Below are positions 1-8,172 of a stretch of DNA of 38,391 bases, piece after piece. The stretch covers positions 1 through 38,391 of the forward strand of contig CAJKBQ010000025.1 in the NCBI GenBank assembly GCA_905198155.1, in the 5' to 3' direction. The notes under the pieces were generated by a model, which was given only the letters and a program-made list of their open reading frames with translations, was not told where the DNA came from and did no database searches. The position numbers and the translations under genes were made by a program. Every line of letters starts with the position of its first letter. Position 1 is the first letter of the stretch. This DNA comes from an uncultured Eubacteriales bacterium (GTDB lineage Bacteria > Bacillota > Clostridia > Oscillospirales > Acutalibacteraceae).

Positions 1-447
1 GGCGGACGGCGCGAACGCGCATTTTTCTTGGCAAAAACCGCACAATTCCGCGTTTTTTCGCTCTTTTCCGCGCATTACGCCGATTCACCGGTACAAAACG
101 TGCTTTTCCGAACATTTTACCGTTCGACCGGACACCACCAGTTCCTGAGAATCATTGATTAATATGGTATTTTACGGATATAAGCATTTCAATAATTGAC
201 GTGGCACGCTGCCAGAGCAACGCCATGAAGCCGCCCCGAATTTTCCGCGCCACTTTCACACCTTCCATCTGATGTGAATAAATTTTACCTCACCCTCACC
301 ATTGTCCCGGACGCGCCGCGGCGATACGCGCCAAAAACTCAAATTTCCGCGCAAATCCCGACAAAACGCTGCATAATTGCGTTTTTCCGTGCATACGCTA
401 ATGCGAACCGTTTTTGCACCGTTTTGCACCGAAAAGGAGGAAAAAAC
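1..447. other. Intergenic region upstream of tspO
   Basis: No convincing protein-coding frame is seen here. The stretch is rich in short alternations of GCG/CGC with T- or A-runs (for example around 20-60 and 375-430), similar in flavour to the repeat region at the right end of the window but not clearly homologous to it. A possible minus-strand promoter (TTGAAA, 17 bp, TACCAT) lies around 164-193 and would read out of the window to the left; it is weak. No confident promoter for tspO was found. Confidence 0.4.
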
Positions 448-924
448 ATGAATTCGGAGCATTCCCGCATTGAATGGAAACCGCTGCTGGGGTTTGGAGC
501 GCTAACGCTGGGCACCGGCGGGCTGGCCGCATTTTTGACCCGCACCGGCACCAAAGAATATGCCCAACTGGCGCAGCCGTCGTTTGCCCCGCCCGATTGG
601 GTGTTCCCGGTCGTGTGGAGTATCCTGTATGCGGTTATGGCGGTATCCGCGTATCGCGTCACGCGCACCGGGCGTCACCGCGGGGCAATGGCGTTATTTG
701 GAATTCAACTGGCCGTCAATTTCTTCTGGCCGCTGATTTTCTTCAATTTGAAGGCGTTTTGGGCCGCATTTTACTGGCTTTTGCTGCTGATTGCGCTGAT
801 CGCCGCGATGATCGCCGCGTTTGCGCGGATTGACCGCCCGGCGGCGCTGCTGCAAATTCCGTATGTGCTGTGGTGCGGATTCGCCGCGGTTTTGTGCCGC
901 GCCGTTGCGCTGCTGAATCCGTAA
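448..924 (+). CDS. tspO: TspO/MBR family membrane protein
   Basis: A 158-aa integral membrane protein of the TspO/MBR (translocator/peripheral benzodiazepine receptor) family, which binds porphyrins and other hydrophobic ligands; the physiological role in Firmicutes is not settled. The family signature is clear: PPDWVFPVVWSILYAVM after the first membrane segment, a FFWPLIFFNLKAFWAAFYW block, and the C-terminal PYVLWCGFAAVL near residue 140. Five hydrophobic segments fit the family topology, and length matches the usual 150-170 aa. The ATG at 448 was chosen because AAAAGGAGG lies 7 bp upstream; an in-frame extension back to 274 has no family character. It is probably monocistronic, with the esterase gene downstream having its own promoter. 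Confidence 0.93.
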   Translation: MNSEHSRIEWKPLLGFGALTLGTGGLAAFLTRTGTKEYAQLAQPSFAPPDWVFPVVWSILYAVMAVSAYRVTRTGRHRGAMALFGIQLAVNFFWPLIFFNLKAFWAAFYWLLLLIALIAAMIAAFARIDRPAALLQIPYVLWCGFAAVLCRAVALLNP

Positions 925-951
925 AAATTCCCGGAAATTTCGCAAAAAAGA

Positions 952-980
952 TGGACTTTCCGCGCGGATTGTGCTATAAT
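952..980 (+). promoter_or_regulatory. Sigma-A promoter of the esterase gene
   Basis: TGGACT (952-957) is followed by a 17-bp spacer and TATAAT (975-980), with an extended -10 TGc directly upstream. Transcription would begin near 987, about 30 nt before the esterase ATG. Confidence 0.75.
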
Positions 981-1016
981 CAAGCCAACGATCAACCGGA
1001 AAGGATGCATCTGAAC

Positions 1017-1877
1017 ATGAAATTTTTTGATCTGCCGCTGGACATTGCCACCAGCGGAAAAGGCGATTATACCGCACATATGACCGTATATGCGCCCAGC
1101 AACGGGCTGGATCTGGAAATTAACCGCAGCCGTCCCGCCGTCGTGATCTTCCCCGGCGGCGGATATGCGATCACCTATGACGGCGAGGCCGAGCCGATTG
1201 CGCTCAAATTTACCGCCGAAGGCGCCGTTGCGGTCGTTGTGTGGTACAGCGTGACCAATCATTGCCCGGGTCACCCGCCGCGGTTCCCGCAGGCGCTGGC
1301 CGAAGGGCTGACCGCCGTGCGCTGGGTGCGCGAACACGCATCGGAGCTGGGCGTGGATCCGCACAACATCGCGACGCTGGGCTTTTCTGCGGGCGGACAC
1401 CTGTGCGCCTGCACGGGGACGCTGTGGAACCACGCGTGCCTTGCGCCGTACCTGGACGCGGACCGCAGCGCATATCGACCGGACAAGCTGATTCTGTGCT
1501 ACCCGGTAATCACGGCGCTTGGGCAGCCGCATCACCAGGGGTCGTTCGACAATCTGCTCGGGACGGACGGCGCGCAAACCCCCGAAACACTGGAGCTGGT
1601 GTCGCTGGAGCGTCAGGTGGCGGACGACACGCCGCCGTCGTTCATCTGGCACACGTTCAGCGACCCGGGCGTGCCGGTCAACGGCTCGCTGAAATTTGCG
1701 GAAGCGCTGTTTGAACACCATGTGCCGTGCGAAATGCATCTGTATCCGCGCGGCGACCACGGGCTTTGTCTGGCCAATCACACCACGTCGAACACGTTCC
1801 CGATCGGTTCGCCGTTTTACGCGGCGGAATGGATCGATCATGCGGTGCATTTTCTGTTTGACGAAACGATCCGGTGA
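1017..1877 (+). CDS. Alpha/beta-hydrolase, acetyl-xylan/feruloyl esterase-like
   Basis: A 286-aa soluble alpha/beta-hydrolase resembling the BD-FAE/acetylesterase group that removes acyl decorations from plant polysaccharides. The oxyanion-hole strand reads PGGGY (46-50). The nucleophile elbow is GFSAGG with Ser124, and the remaining triad members are probably Asp216 (FSDPGVP) and His248 (RGDHGL). There is no signal peptide, so it likely acts on imported, acetylated oligosaccharides in the cytoplasm; this is inference. The ATG at 1017 follows GGAAAGG at 998-1004; an ATG at 1005 abuts that site and is less likely. A dedicated promoter precedes it and a terminator follows. The substrate cannot be told from sequence. 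Confidence 0.85.
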   Translation: MKFFDLPLDIATSGKGDYTAHMTVYAPSNGLDLEINRSRPAVVIFPGGGYAITYDGEAEPIALKFTAEGAVAVVVWYSVTNHCPGHPPRFPQALAEGLTAVRWVREHASELGVDPHNIATLGFSAGGHLCACTGTLWNHACLAPYLDADRSAYRPDKLILCYPVITALGQPHHQGSFDNLLGTDGAQTPETLELVSLERQVADDTPPSFIWHTFSDPGVPVNGSLKFAEALFEHHVPCEMHLYPRGDHGLCLANHTTSNTFPIGSPFYAAEWIDHAVHFLFDETIR

Positions 1878-1970
1878 ATTGGGGGCGGCACGGCCGGGCT
1901 GGATGGGGCTGCGGTGCGCTTCCGGTTTGGTGAGACGATCGACCCGACGTATTTTCCACATATGCAATCA

Positions 1971-2010
1971 ACCCGTGAGAACGGCTCCGCTGCGCTCACG
2001 GGTTTTTCTT
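1971..2010 (+). terminator. Rho-independent terminator after the esterase
   Basis: A perfect 9-bp stem (ACCCGTGAG at 1971-1979 with CTCACGGGT at 1995-2003) is followed by TTTTTCTTTG. Confidence 0.85.
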
Positions 2011-2069
2011 TGCAAAATAATTCCGCATTTCATTCCTGCCGACCGCCTTTGGGGGGCACAACAGGAACA

Positions 2070-2108
2070 ACCGGGCGAATGCTGCAACCAGCGCCGCATT
2101 CGCCCGGT
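2070..2108 (-). terminator. Terminator after the AraC-type response regulator
   Basis: A perfect 13-bp stem (2070-2082 with 2096-2108) and a 13-nt loop lie immediately past the response-regulator stop codon. On the minus strand the T-tract is imperfect (TTGTTCCTGTTG). Its position between convergent genes suggests it serves both directions. Confidence 0.75.
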
Positions 2109-2111
2109 ATT

Positions 2112-3638
2112 TTACTTTTGCTGCGCCCGCTTGCGCTCTTCGTTCAGCCGGAATTCGCCGGGCGACTGGTGCGCAGCCGCTTTGAACGCGCGGCCGAAGT
2201 ATTTGGCGCTGGTGTAGCCGCACGCGCGGGCGATCTGATCCAGGCTGTCTTCCGTTTCGGTCAGCATCCGGCGCGCGTGCTCCATGCGCGTGTCGGTGAG
2301 GAAGCGGTTCATCGTGACGCCGACGGTCTTTTTGAACAGCGGGCACATATGGGACGTGGAATAGCCGACGTAGTCGCAGATGGTCGCCAGGTCGAGGTGC
2401 GGGTCGGTGTAGTGGTGGCGGATATAGGCGATGGTCAGCCGCACCACCCGCTCGTCGCCGTAGTCGCACGCCAGCATATCCCGCACCCAGCCGCGGACGG
2501 TGGATTCGATCGCGTCGAGGTTTTTGGCGTCCCACACTGCGCGGTACAGTCCGTCGCCGGTGTGGGTGTGGTGAAACTCCAGATGATCGGCGGCGGAGAT
2601 GCGCAGCATATGATCCGCCAGCTTGCAGAAATAGTTGCGGAGGTTCGTCACGGAGGTGGCGGGCTTTTGGTGCAGCTCGGCAAACAGCTCGTCGATGCGG
2701 GCTTTGACCACGCGGGTGTTCAGCTCGGTGATCGGCTGTTCCAGCGCGGAGATGGAGGCGTAGTCCAGCACCATCGCGTCGCCGGGCGCATCGTGCGCAG
2801 ATTCCAGCGTCAGCTCCGTACGGAAAAAGAGGCGATCCAGCGCGCGCACCGCCGACCGGTACGACTCAAACGCCGCGCGGTAGTCCGGCGACACCACCCC
2901 GGCGGCCGTCCCGATGCGCTGCGCGGGCGGAATGGCCGTCCAGGCGGCGCGCAGGGCGGTGTCGCTCAGGGCTGCGCCGTCCAGCGCGTAAAAATACTGC
3001 ACCACGGTGCCGTCGTTTTGGAACGTCGGCGGGAGGCGGTGCGCGCCGGGCAGGTTCAGCTCCAGCAGCTGCTCGTCGTCGGCGCGGCAGAGCACGCAGC
3101 GGTACGCCGTGTCGAACAGGCCGGTCACGCCGTATTCTTCGCACTGGCGGCGGACGGCTTCGCAGTCGCTGTGCTTGTGCGACAGCACCTGCGTCCAGCG
3201 GTGCAGCAGCATGGAGCGCGCGTCGGCGACGGTACGGGTCAGCGAATCGGCCATGCGGCGGGCGCGGGACTGCTCGTCGATCGCCTGCTGCACTGCCGAG
3301 CGGAACTGTACCCAATCGACCGGCTTGTCGATGTATTCCACGGCGTGCAGGCGGATGGCTTCGCGCAGGTACGGTTTGTCGGAGTAGTTGCTGAGGAAGA
3401 TGATCCCGCACGCCGGCGCCAGTTCCAGCAGCTTCCGCGCCAGCTCGATCCCGTCGCAGCGCGGCATCCGGACGTCGGTAATCAGCAGGTCCGGCAGGCC
3501 GCGCATGGCCTGATCCATCGCTTCGACGCCGTCGGACGCCGCGTCGATCACCGTGTCCGGCGGCAGCTCCATGGCCGCCAGCGCGTCCAGCAGTTCCTCC
3601 CGGGCAAAGCGTTCGTCGTCCGCTACCAATATCCGCAT
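2112..3638 (-). CDS. YesN-like response regulator, REC plus AraC-type HTH
   Basis: A 508-aa two-component response regulator. Residues 1-120 form a receiver domain with the acidic pair D7/D8, phospho-acceptor Asp55 (LLITDVRMPRCDG), Ser83 and Lys105 (YIDKPVD). A long middle region of about 270 residues is typical of YesN-like proteins. The last 100 residues are an AraC/XylS double helix-turn-helix (DLATICDYVGYSTSHMCPLF, then DQIARACGYTSAKYFGRAF). It starts 24 bp after the sensor kinase stop, so the two form an operon. By analogy with YesM/YesN and related pairs it should activate the divergent sugar permease genes; that target is inferred from neighbourhood. Confidence 0.93.
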   Translation of the reverse strand: MRILVADDERFAREELLDALAAMELPPDTVIDAASDGVEAMDQAMRGLPDLLITDVRMPRCDGIELARKLLELAPACGIIFLSNYSDKPYLREAIRLHAVEYIDKPVDWVQFRSAVQQAIDEQSRARRMADSLTRTVADARSMLLHRWTQVLSHKHSDCEAVRRQCEEYGVTGLFDTAYRCVLCRADDEQLLELNLPGAHRLPPTFQNDGTVVQYFYALDGAALSDTALRAAWTAIPPAQRIGTAAGVVSPDYRAAFESYRSAVRALDRLFFRTELTLESAHDAPGDAMVLDYASISALEQPITELNTRVVKARIDELFAELHQKPATSVTNLRNYFCKLADHMLRISAADHLEFHHTHTGDGLYRAVWDAKNLDAIESTVRGWVRDMLACDYGDERVVRLTIAYIRHHYTDPHLDLATICDYVGYSTSHMCPLFKKTVGVTMNRFLTDTRMEHARRMLTETEDSLDQIARACGYTSAKYFGRAFKAAAHQSPGEFRLNEERKRAQQK

Positions 3639-3662
3639 GATCCATTCCTTCTTTCTTGTTGT

Positions 3663-5423
3663 TTATGCTTGCGGCGGTTCGGGCGTTTGGGCCCGAATTC
3701 GCGCCGTGATCGCCGTGTATTCGCCCAGGACGCTGTCCACCGACAGTCCGTAGCCGTCGCCGAAGCGGATGCGCAGGCGGGCGTGCGTGTTGCGCAGACC
3801 GACGCCGCTGCCCATCCGGTCGCCGCCGAACAGCGACGCCATGCGGTCGGGCGGGATGCCGCAGCCGTTGTCGCGCACCGTGAGCAGGATGTCGCCGCCG
3901 CTGCGCGTGCCGGTGACGGTGATCTCGCCGCATTTGTCGGCGCGCCCCAGCACGCCGTGCAGGATGGCGTTTTCGACCAGCGGTTGGAGCGTGACGGCCG
4001 GGAGCGGCGCGCTGCGCAGGTCGTCCGGCACGTCGATGTGCAGGGTGACGCAGCCGTCAAACCGCAGGTTTTGGATTTCCATATAGGCGCGGATGTGTTC
4101 CAGCTCGCCGCCGACGGTGCTGTCCGGCCGGCCGCCGTTGAGGCTGCGGCGGTAGAACTCCGCCAGTGCCGTCATGGCGGCGGAGATTTTGCGGGTTTCG
4201 CCGTGATCCGCCAGGTAGCGGATCATGTCCAGTGTATTAAACAGAAAATGGGGATTGATCTGCGCGTGCAGCATCGCCATTTCGGTTTCGTTGATTTGCT
4301 GGCCTTTGTGAATATTTTCGGCCGTCAGCTTTTTGATTTCGGCGACCATCACGTTGTAGCTGTCGATCAGGTGGTCGATATCGTCGCCGCCGGTGGGGAT
4401 TTGGATGGGGGGTTCGTTTTCAAAGTGGAATGCGCGCATCCGGCCGCTGAGCATATTGATTCGGGCGGTGATGGTACGCGACGTGAGCAGCGACAGTCCG
4501 ACGGCGGCGATCATGACCACGACGGCGCACAGCACGAACACGCGCACCTGACTGTACCGCACTTCCGACAGGTCACTTTCCGGGATCACCTGCACGATCA
4601 GCCAGTCGCAGACCGGCAGCTGCCGGACGGAGACGCGGTGGTGGCCGTCGAGGTAGGTGCCGTCGTTGTTCAGCGCGGCCTCCACGGCGTCCGGCATTTC
4701 GACGATGCGCTGCGCGCTGGACGATGCCGCCGTCACGCCGCTTTCCGTTACCAGGTAGCAGTAGCCGCCGGGGGTGACGGTGGCTTTGCGCAGGATATCG
4801 ACGACGGTGCGCACCGGGGTATCGATCACCATTGCGCCGACGAACTCAGCGTAGTTGTGCGGGTTGCTGATGAGGTGCACGACCGAAAGGCTTTCGCTGT
4901 TCCGGTTCCATGCCGGCGGGATGAATGCGCTGGCGATGTTGCGGCGGCGCATATCGGTATACCATTCGGAGGCTTCCATCTCGGAGTACGGGCGGAAGTT
5001 GTCCGACTGCATGGACGCAAACTGGAAGCGGTCGTTGACGTAGAGGGTGATTCCGCTGATGGTGCCGGGGTAGGCGACCTGGATGCCGATGATCATTTCC
5101 GACAGCTGTTCCCGCAGCGCAAACTGCGCGGTCAGCGACAATGCGTCCGGGTCCTGCACCATGAATTCCGCCATATTCTTGCCGTAGGCGAATGCGAAAT
5201 TCGCTTGCAGCAGGCTGGTCATGCGGAAATTGAGGTATTCGGCGGCCTGGTCGAGCGTTTGCTGCGCGGAATAGACGGTATTGTTTTCGGACAGTTCCGT
5301 TGCGCGGTTGGTGCTGATGACGAAGAACGGCACCAGGCACACGACCGACAGCAGCAGGTAACTGAGCAGGATTTTGGTGCGGAGGGAAAAATTGTGGAAT
5401 GCGGTACGGAGTTTGTTTAGCAT
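3663..5423 (-). CDS. YesM-like sensor histidine kinase
   Basis: A 586-aa membrane sensor kinase of the HisKA-like His_kinase/HATPase_c (YesM, LytS-related) group. A membrane segment lies at about 17-37, followed by an extracytoplasmic Cache-type sensor of about 255 residues, a second membrane segment near 294-314, a HAMP linker to about 367, the phospho-acceptor His392 in LHAQINPHFLFNTLD, and a C-terminal ATPase with DNGCGIP (N/G1 box region) and GVGLRNTHARL. The ATG at 5423 was chosen because the membrane segment follows directly; a GTG at 5435 has a better-placed AAGG and is a real alternative. In-frame sequence further upstream is low-complexity, structured leader and not protein-like. Confidence 0.92.
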   Translation of the reverse strand: MLNKLRTAFHNFSLRTKILLSYLLLSVVCLVPFFVISTNRATELSENNTVYSAQQTLDQAAEYLNFRMTSLLQANFAFAYGKNMAEFMVQDPDALSLTAQFALREQLSEMIIGIQVAYPGTISGITLYVNDRFQFASMQSDNFRPYSEMEASEWYTDMRRRNIASAFIPPAWNRNSESLSVVHLISNPHNYAEFVGAMVIDTPVRTVVDILRKATVTPGGYCYLVTESGVTAASSSAQRIVEMPDAVEAALNNDGTYLDGHHRVSVRQLPVCDWLIVQVIPESDLSEVRYSQVRVFVLCAVVVMIAAVGLSLLTSRTITARINMLSGRMRAFHFENEPPIQIPTGGDDIDHLIDSYNVMVAEIKKLTAENIHKGQQINETEMAMLHAQINPHFLFNTLDMIRYLADHGETRKISAAMTALAEFYRRSLNGGRPDSTVGGELEHIRAYMEIQNLRFDGCVTLHIDVPDDLRSAPLPAVTLQPLVENAILHGVLGRADKCGEITVTGTRSGGDILLTVRDNGCGIPPDRMASLFGGDRMGSGVGLRNTHARLRIRFGDGYGLSVDSVLGEYTAITARIRAQTPEPPQA

Positions 5424-5530
5424 TTTGGATGACACCGAGCCTTGTGGGGAGGATGGAGGGAATATTTGGAAATTTTTAGGTTTTGGTGAGCGATCAGTGA
5501 TCGGCCATACGGGGGTGAGGTTGGGGGATT

Positions 5531-5720
5531 GTCCGCGGCCCATAGACCGCGGCTTCGCCGCTCTGCTCCCGCAGCGGTGTCTGCGGGCGGTCGACGCAGT
5601 CACCGCTACCGCGCGCAGTCGCGGCCCGGAGGGGGATCTGCAAGTGCAGACCTGCCAACTGGGCGAATGGCCTGCGGCCGAAGAGAACCTCCTCTGTTCG
5701 CTGCTGCCGCCGTGAGGGAA
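5531..5720 (-). other. Highly structured leader upstream of the kinase gene
   Basis: This GC-rich stretch lies between the minus-strand promoter at 5849-5877 and the kinase start, so it should be part of a leader of roughly 420 nt. It is unusually rich in perfect complementary pairs: 5545-5550 with 5587-5592 enclosing 5549-5553/5557-5561 and 5568-5574/5581-5587; 5609-5613 with 5620-5624; 5637-5642 with 5645-5650. The nested set makes a plausible multi-branch junction. I do not recognise an Rfam family. It may be a cis-regulatory leader, an independent small RNA, or a dispersed repeat; strand is inferred from the promoter. Confidence 0.4.
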
Positions 5721-5848
5721 CCGGATATTGAAAGATTCATGCAGTAGGGTAGTAGGGGAAACTTTTCGGCCGAAAATTTCTTTTTCCGTGCGCATCATAC
5801 GCCGCCGGAACCGCCCTGTTCCCGCCGCTATTAAAAGTTGCTATATTT

Positions 5849-5877
5849 ATTATAAGTCGTACGGCGGGTTTCGTCAA
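5849..5877 (-). promoter_or_regulatory. Sigma-A promoter of the YesM/YesN-like operon
   Basis: Read on the minus strand: TTGACG (5877-5872), 17-bp spacer, TATAAT (5854-5849). This near-consensus site faces the kinase gene and lies about 425 bp upstream of it, implying a long leader. Confidence 0.8.
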
Positions 5878-5940
5878 GCGAAAAAAGTGCCCCGAACGAG
5901 AGTTGTGGAAGATAGTGCACCATATTGGAAGATATGGGGC

Positions 5941-5969
5941 TTTACGTTGGGCAATTCCGATGGTATAAT
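5941..5969 (+). promoter_or_regulatory. Sigma-A promoter of the ABC permease genes
   Basis: TTTACG (5941-5946), 17-bp spacer and TATAAT (5964-5969) preceded by TGg (extended -10). The -35 is weak, which fits dependence on an activator such as the adjacent AraC-type regulator. The start site near 5976 leaves a 5' leader of about 108 nt. Confidence 0.75.
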
Positions 5970-6083
5970 TTTGATATGAAAAGAAAAACCGGGTGTTTTT
6001 CTGTCCGCAGCACCCGATGTCCGACCATCCACCATGGACGCCGCCCGGCGTCCGCAACCGCAAGCAAGAAAGGGGCGATCCGC

Positions 6084-7046
6084 TTGGCGACGACAACCAT
6101 TCCGCTCGCAAAGCGAAAAAAGCGCAGCAGGACTCAGGTGTTCCTGCGGCACGTGTACGACTACCGATATCTGCTGATGATGCTGATTCCGGCAGTGGCG
6201 TTTTTTATCCTGTTCAACTATGTACCGATGTTCGGCGCGGTCATCGCGTTCAAAAAGTATGACTATGCGCTGGGCATTCTGGGCAGCCCGTGGGTGGGGC
6301 TGACGAACTTCCAGTTCCTGTTCCGGTCCGGCAAGCTGATGAAGCTGATTGTGAACACGCTGGGATACAACCTGATGTTTATCGCGGTCGGCACGGTGGC
6401 GCAGATTGCGCTGTCGATCATTTTGTCCGAGCTGGGCGGCAGGGTGTTCAAGAAAACGTGCCAGACGTTTATGTTCCTGCCGTACTTCATCTCCTGGGTC
6501 AGCGTGGGCGCGATTGCGTACAACCTGCTGAACACGCGGTACGGGTTTATCAACAGCGTTCTCACTTCGCTGAACATGGAAACGGTCAACTTTTACGGCA
6601 ACCCGTCGGCGTGGCCGCTGATCCTGGTGATCGCGAACACGTGGAAAGGCGTGGGGTACGGCACGGTGGTGTATTTGGCGGCCATCGCCGGGATCGACGC
6701 CGAAATTTACGAGGCGGCACAGATTGACGGCGCCAACATCCTCCAACGCATTTTCCGGATCACGATCCCGAACCTGGTGCCGACGGTGATTACGCTGACG
6801 CTGCTGAGCGTGGGCGGCATCTTCCGCGGAAACTTCCAGATGTTCTGGAACATGGTCGGCAACAACTCGCTGCTGTACGGCAAGACGGACGTGATCGACA
6901 CATATGTGTACCGCTGTCTGCTGGACGGCACCAACTTCGGAATGACCGGCGCGGCGGGGCTGCTGCAATCGGTGCTGTGCCTGGTAATGATCCTGACGGT
7001 GAATGCGATCGTGAAAAAAATTCATTCCGAAAGCGCGCTGTTCTGA
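6084..7046 (+). CDS. ABC sugar transporter permease, LplB family
   Basis: A 320-aa inner-membrane permease of the carbohydrate-uptake type 1 (CUT1) ABC family, LplB-like. It has a basic N-terminus, the family opening RYLLMMLIPAVAFFILFNYVPM, six hydrophobic spans, and the EAA loop (YEAAQIDGANILQRIFRITI) around residues 210-230 that docks the ATPase. I chose the TTG at 6084 because AAAGGGG sits 8 bp upstream and because it gives the normal length of about 320 aa; the ATG at 5976 lies at the predicted transcription start and adds residues unlike the family. It precedes the second permease by 21 bp. The transported sugar is unknown. Confidence 0.92.
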   Translation: MATTTIPLAKRKKRSRTQVFLRHVYDYRYLLMMLIPAVAFFILFNYVPMFGAVIAFKKYDYALGILGSPWVGLTNFQFLFRSGKLMKLIVNTLGYNLMFIAVGTVAQIALSIILSELGGRVFKKTCQTFMFLPYFISWVSVGAIAYNLLNTRYGFINSVLTSLNMETVNFYGNPSAWPLILVIANTWKGVGYGTVVYLAAIAGIDAEIYEAAQIDGANILQRIFRITIPNLVPTVITLTLLSVGGIFRGNFQMFWNMVGNNSLLYGKTDVIDTYVYRCLLDGTNFGMTGAAGLLQSVLCLVMILTVNAIVKKIHSESALF

Positions 7047-7067
7047 CGGGAAAGGAAGGATCGTAAC

Positions 7068-7961
7068 ATGGCAACGAAAATGGAGCTCCGCGAAAAGCGG
7101 ACATTCAATATCATCGGCGGACTGATCGTGGGGATTGTGGCGGTGCTGTGCCTGCTGCCGTTTATCCTGGTGGTGTCCGGGTCGTTCAGCTCGGAATCCG
7201 AAATTGTGAAGTACGGGTACGGGCTGCTGCCGCGCAAGTTTTCGCTGAGCGCGTACAACCTGGTGTTTCAGTCGTCCGACCGGATTCTGATCGCGTACCG
7301 CAACACGATCATTTATACCATCGCGGGCACGGCGATCGGGCTGTTTCTCACGGCGATGACCGGATATGTACTGAACCGCAAGGACTTTGCGTGGCGCAAT
7401 ATTTTCTCGTTTTTCTTTTACTTCACCACGCTGTTTTCCGGCGGACTGGTGCCGGGGTACATCCTGATGATCAGCATCGGGATGAAAAACAACCCGCTGG
7501 TCAACGTGATTCCGGCGCTGCTGTCGGTGTTCAACATCCTGATTATGCGGAACTTTATGAACTCGATTCCGGACGCGATTACCGAATCGGCCAAAGTGGA
7601 CGGCGCGAACGACTTTGTGATCTTCGTGCGGCTGATTCTGCCGCTGCTGAAGCCGGCACTGGCGACGGTGGGGCTGTTTTTGGCGCTGAACTATTGGAAC
7701 AGCTGGTATTCGTGTATGCTGTACATCAACGACTACCGGTACTTCACGCTGCAATACCATTTGTATGTGCTGCTGAACAAGGCCGAGGAGATTCGCCGGA
7801 TGCTGGAAATGGGCGCGGTGATCTCCGACATGGAAACACCGCCTGCCGAAACCACCAAGCTGGCGATGACGTGCGTCGCGACCGGCCCGATTATTCTGCT
7901 GTACCCGTTCGTGCAACGCTACTTCGTGAAGGGCATCACCATCGGCGCGGTGAAAGGATAA
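7068..7961 (+). CDS. ABC sugar transporter permease, YtcP/AraQ-like
   Basis: A 297-aa CUT1 permease, partner of the preceding LplB-like protein. It carries the YtcP-type features: an N-terminal span after RTFNIIGG, a central GGLVPGYILM loop, the EAA motif ESAKVDGANDFVIFVRLILP at about residues 176-195, the long periplasmic-side loop (NKAEEIRRMLEM) and the C-terminal FVQRYFVKGITIGAVKG ending that is diagnostic of the group. GGAAAGGAAGG precedes the ATG. A strong terminator follows directly, so the operon ends here without a solute-binding protein or ATPase. Partners would have to be encoded elsewhere, as with shared MsmX-type ATPases. Confidence 0.93.
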   Translation: MATKMELREKRTFNIIGGLIVGIVAVLCLLPFILVVSGSFSSESEIVKYGYGLLPRKFSLSAYNLVFQSSDRILIAYRNTIIYTIAGTAIGLFLTAMTGYVLNRKDFAWRNIFSFFFYFTTLFSGGLVPGYILMISIGMKNNPLVNVIPALLSVFNILIMRNFMNSIPDAITESAKVDGANDFVIFVRLILPLLKPALATVGLFLALNYWNSWYSCMLYINDYRYFTLQYHLYVLLNKAEEIRRMLEMGAVISDMETPPAETTKLAMTCVATGPIILLYPFVQRYFVKGITIGAVKG

Positions 7962-7979
7962 CTGAAAATTGCAGCAAAA

Positions 7980-8022
7980 AGCGGTGCGCAGTCCGGAAAA
8001 CGGGCGGCGCACTGCTTTTTTT
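7980..8022 (+). terminator. Terminator after the permease operon
   Basis: A 10-bp stem with one G-U pair (7980-7989 with 8007-8016) is followed by a run of Ts (8015-8022). Between here and the htrA terminator (8023-8125) I see only GC-rich sequence with no gene. Confidence 0.88.
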
Positions 8023-8125
8023 GTAGCGCAGGCGGGCGCATGGTCACGCGGCGGCGGTGGGGCAGCACAGGATGGTTTTGCGGCGCACCCCGGCTGCGTC
8101 CGGCTCGCCCCCCATTCTTACAAGA

Positions 8126-8147
8126 AAAAGACCGCCCGCAGGCGGTC
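8126..8147 (-). terminator. Terminator after the htrA-like gene
   Basis: On the minus strand, GACCGCC (8147-8141), loop TGCG, GGCGGTC (8136-8130), then TTTTTCTTG. It lies about 25 bp past the protease stop codon. Confidence 0.85.
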
Positions 8148-8172
8148 CTTTGTCGGCAAACTATGCGGCGCG

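Noticed and set aside
1914..5420. A 1168-codon open frame on the plus strand opposite the two-component genes
   Set aside because: It is a GC-skew shadow of the minus-strand kinase and regulator, rich in Arg/His/Val with no domain, ribosome site or conserved motif.
5531..5660. Possible cobalamin riboswitch on the plus strand (AAGTGCAGACCTGCC resembles the B12 box)
   Set aside because: The box is shorter than the consensus and the other conserved elements (GCCACTG, GGGAAGG) are absent; the downstream permease genes have their own promoter after this region.
5424..5798. N-terminal extension of the YesM-like kinase back to 5798
   Set aside because: The extension reads through perfect hairpins, has no family likeness, and the membrane segment expected at the N-terminus starts right after the ATG at 5423.
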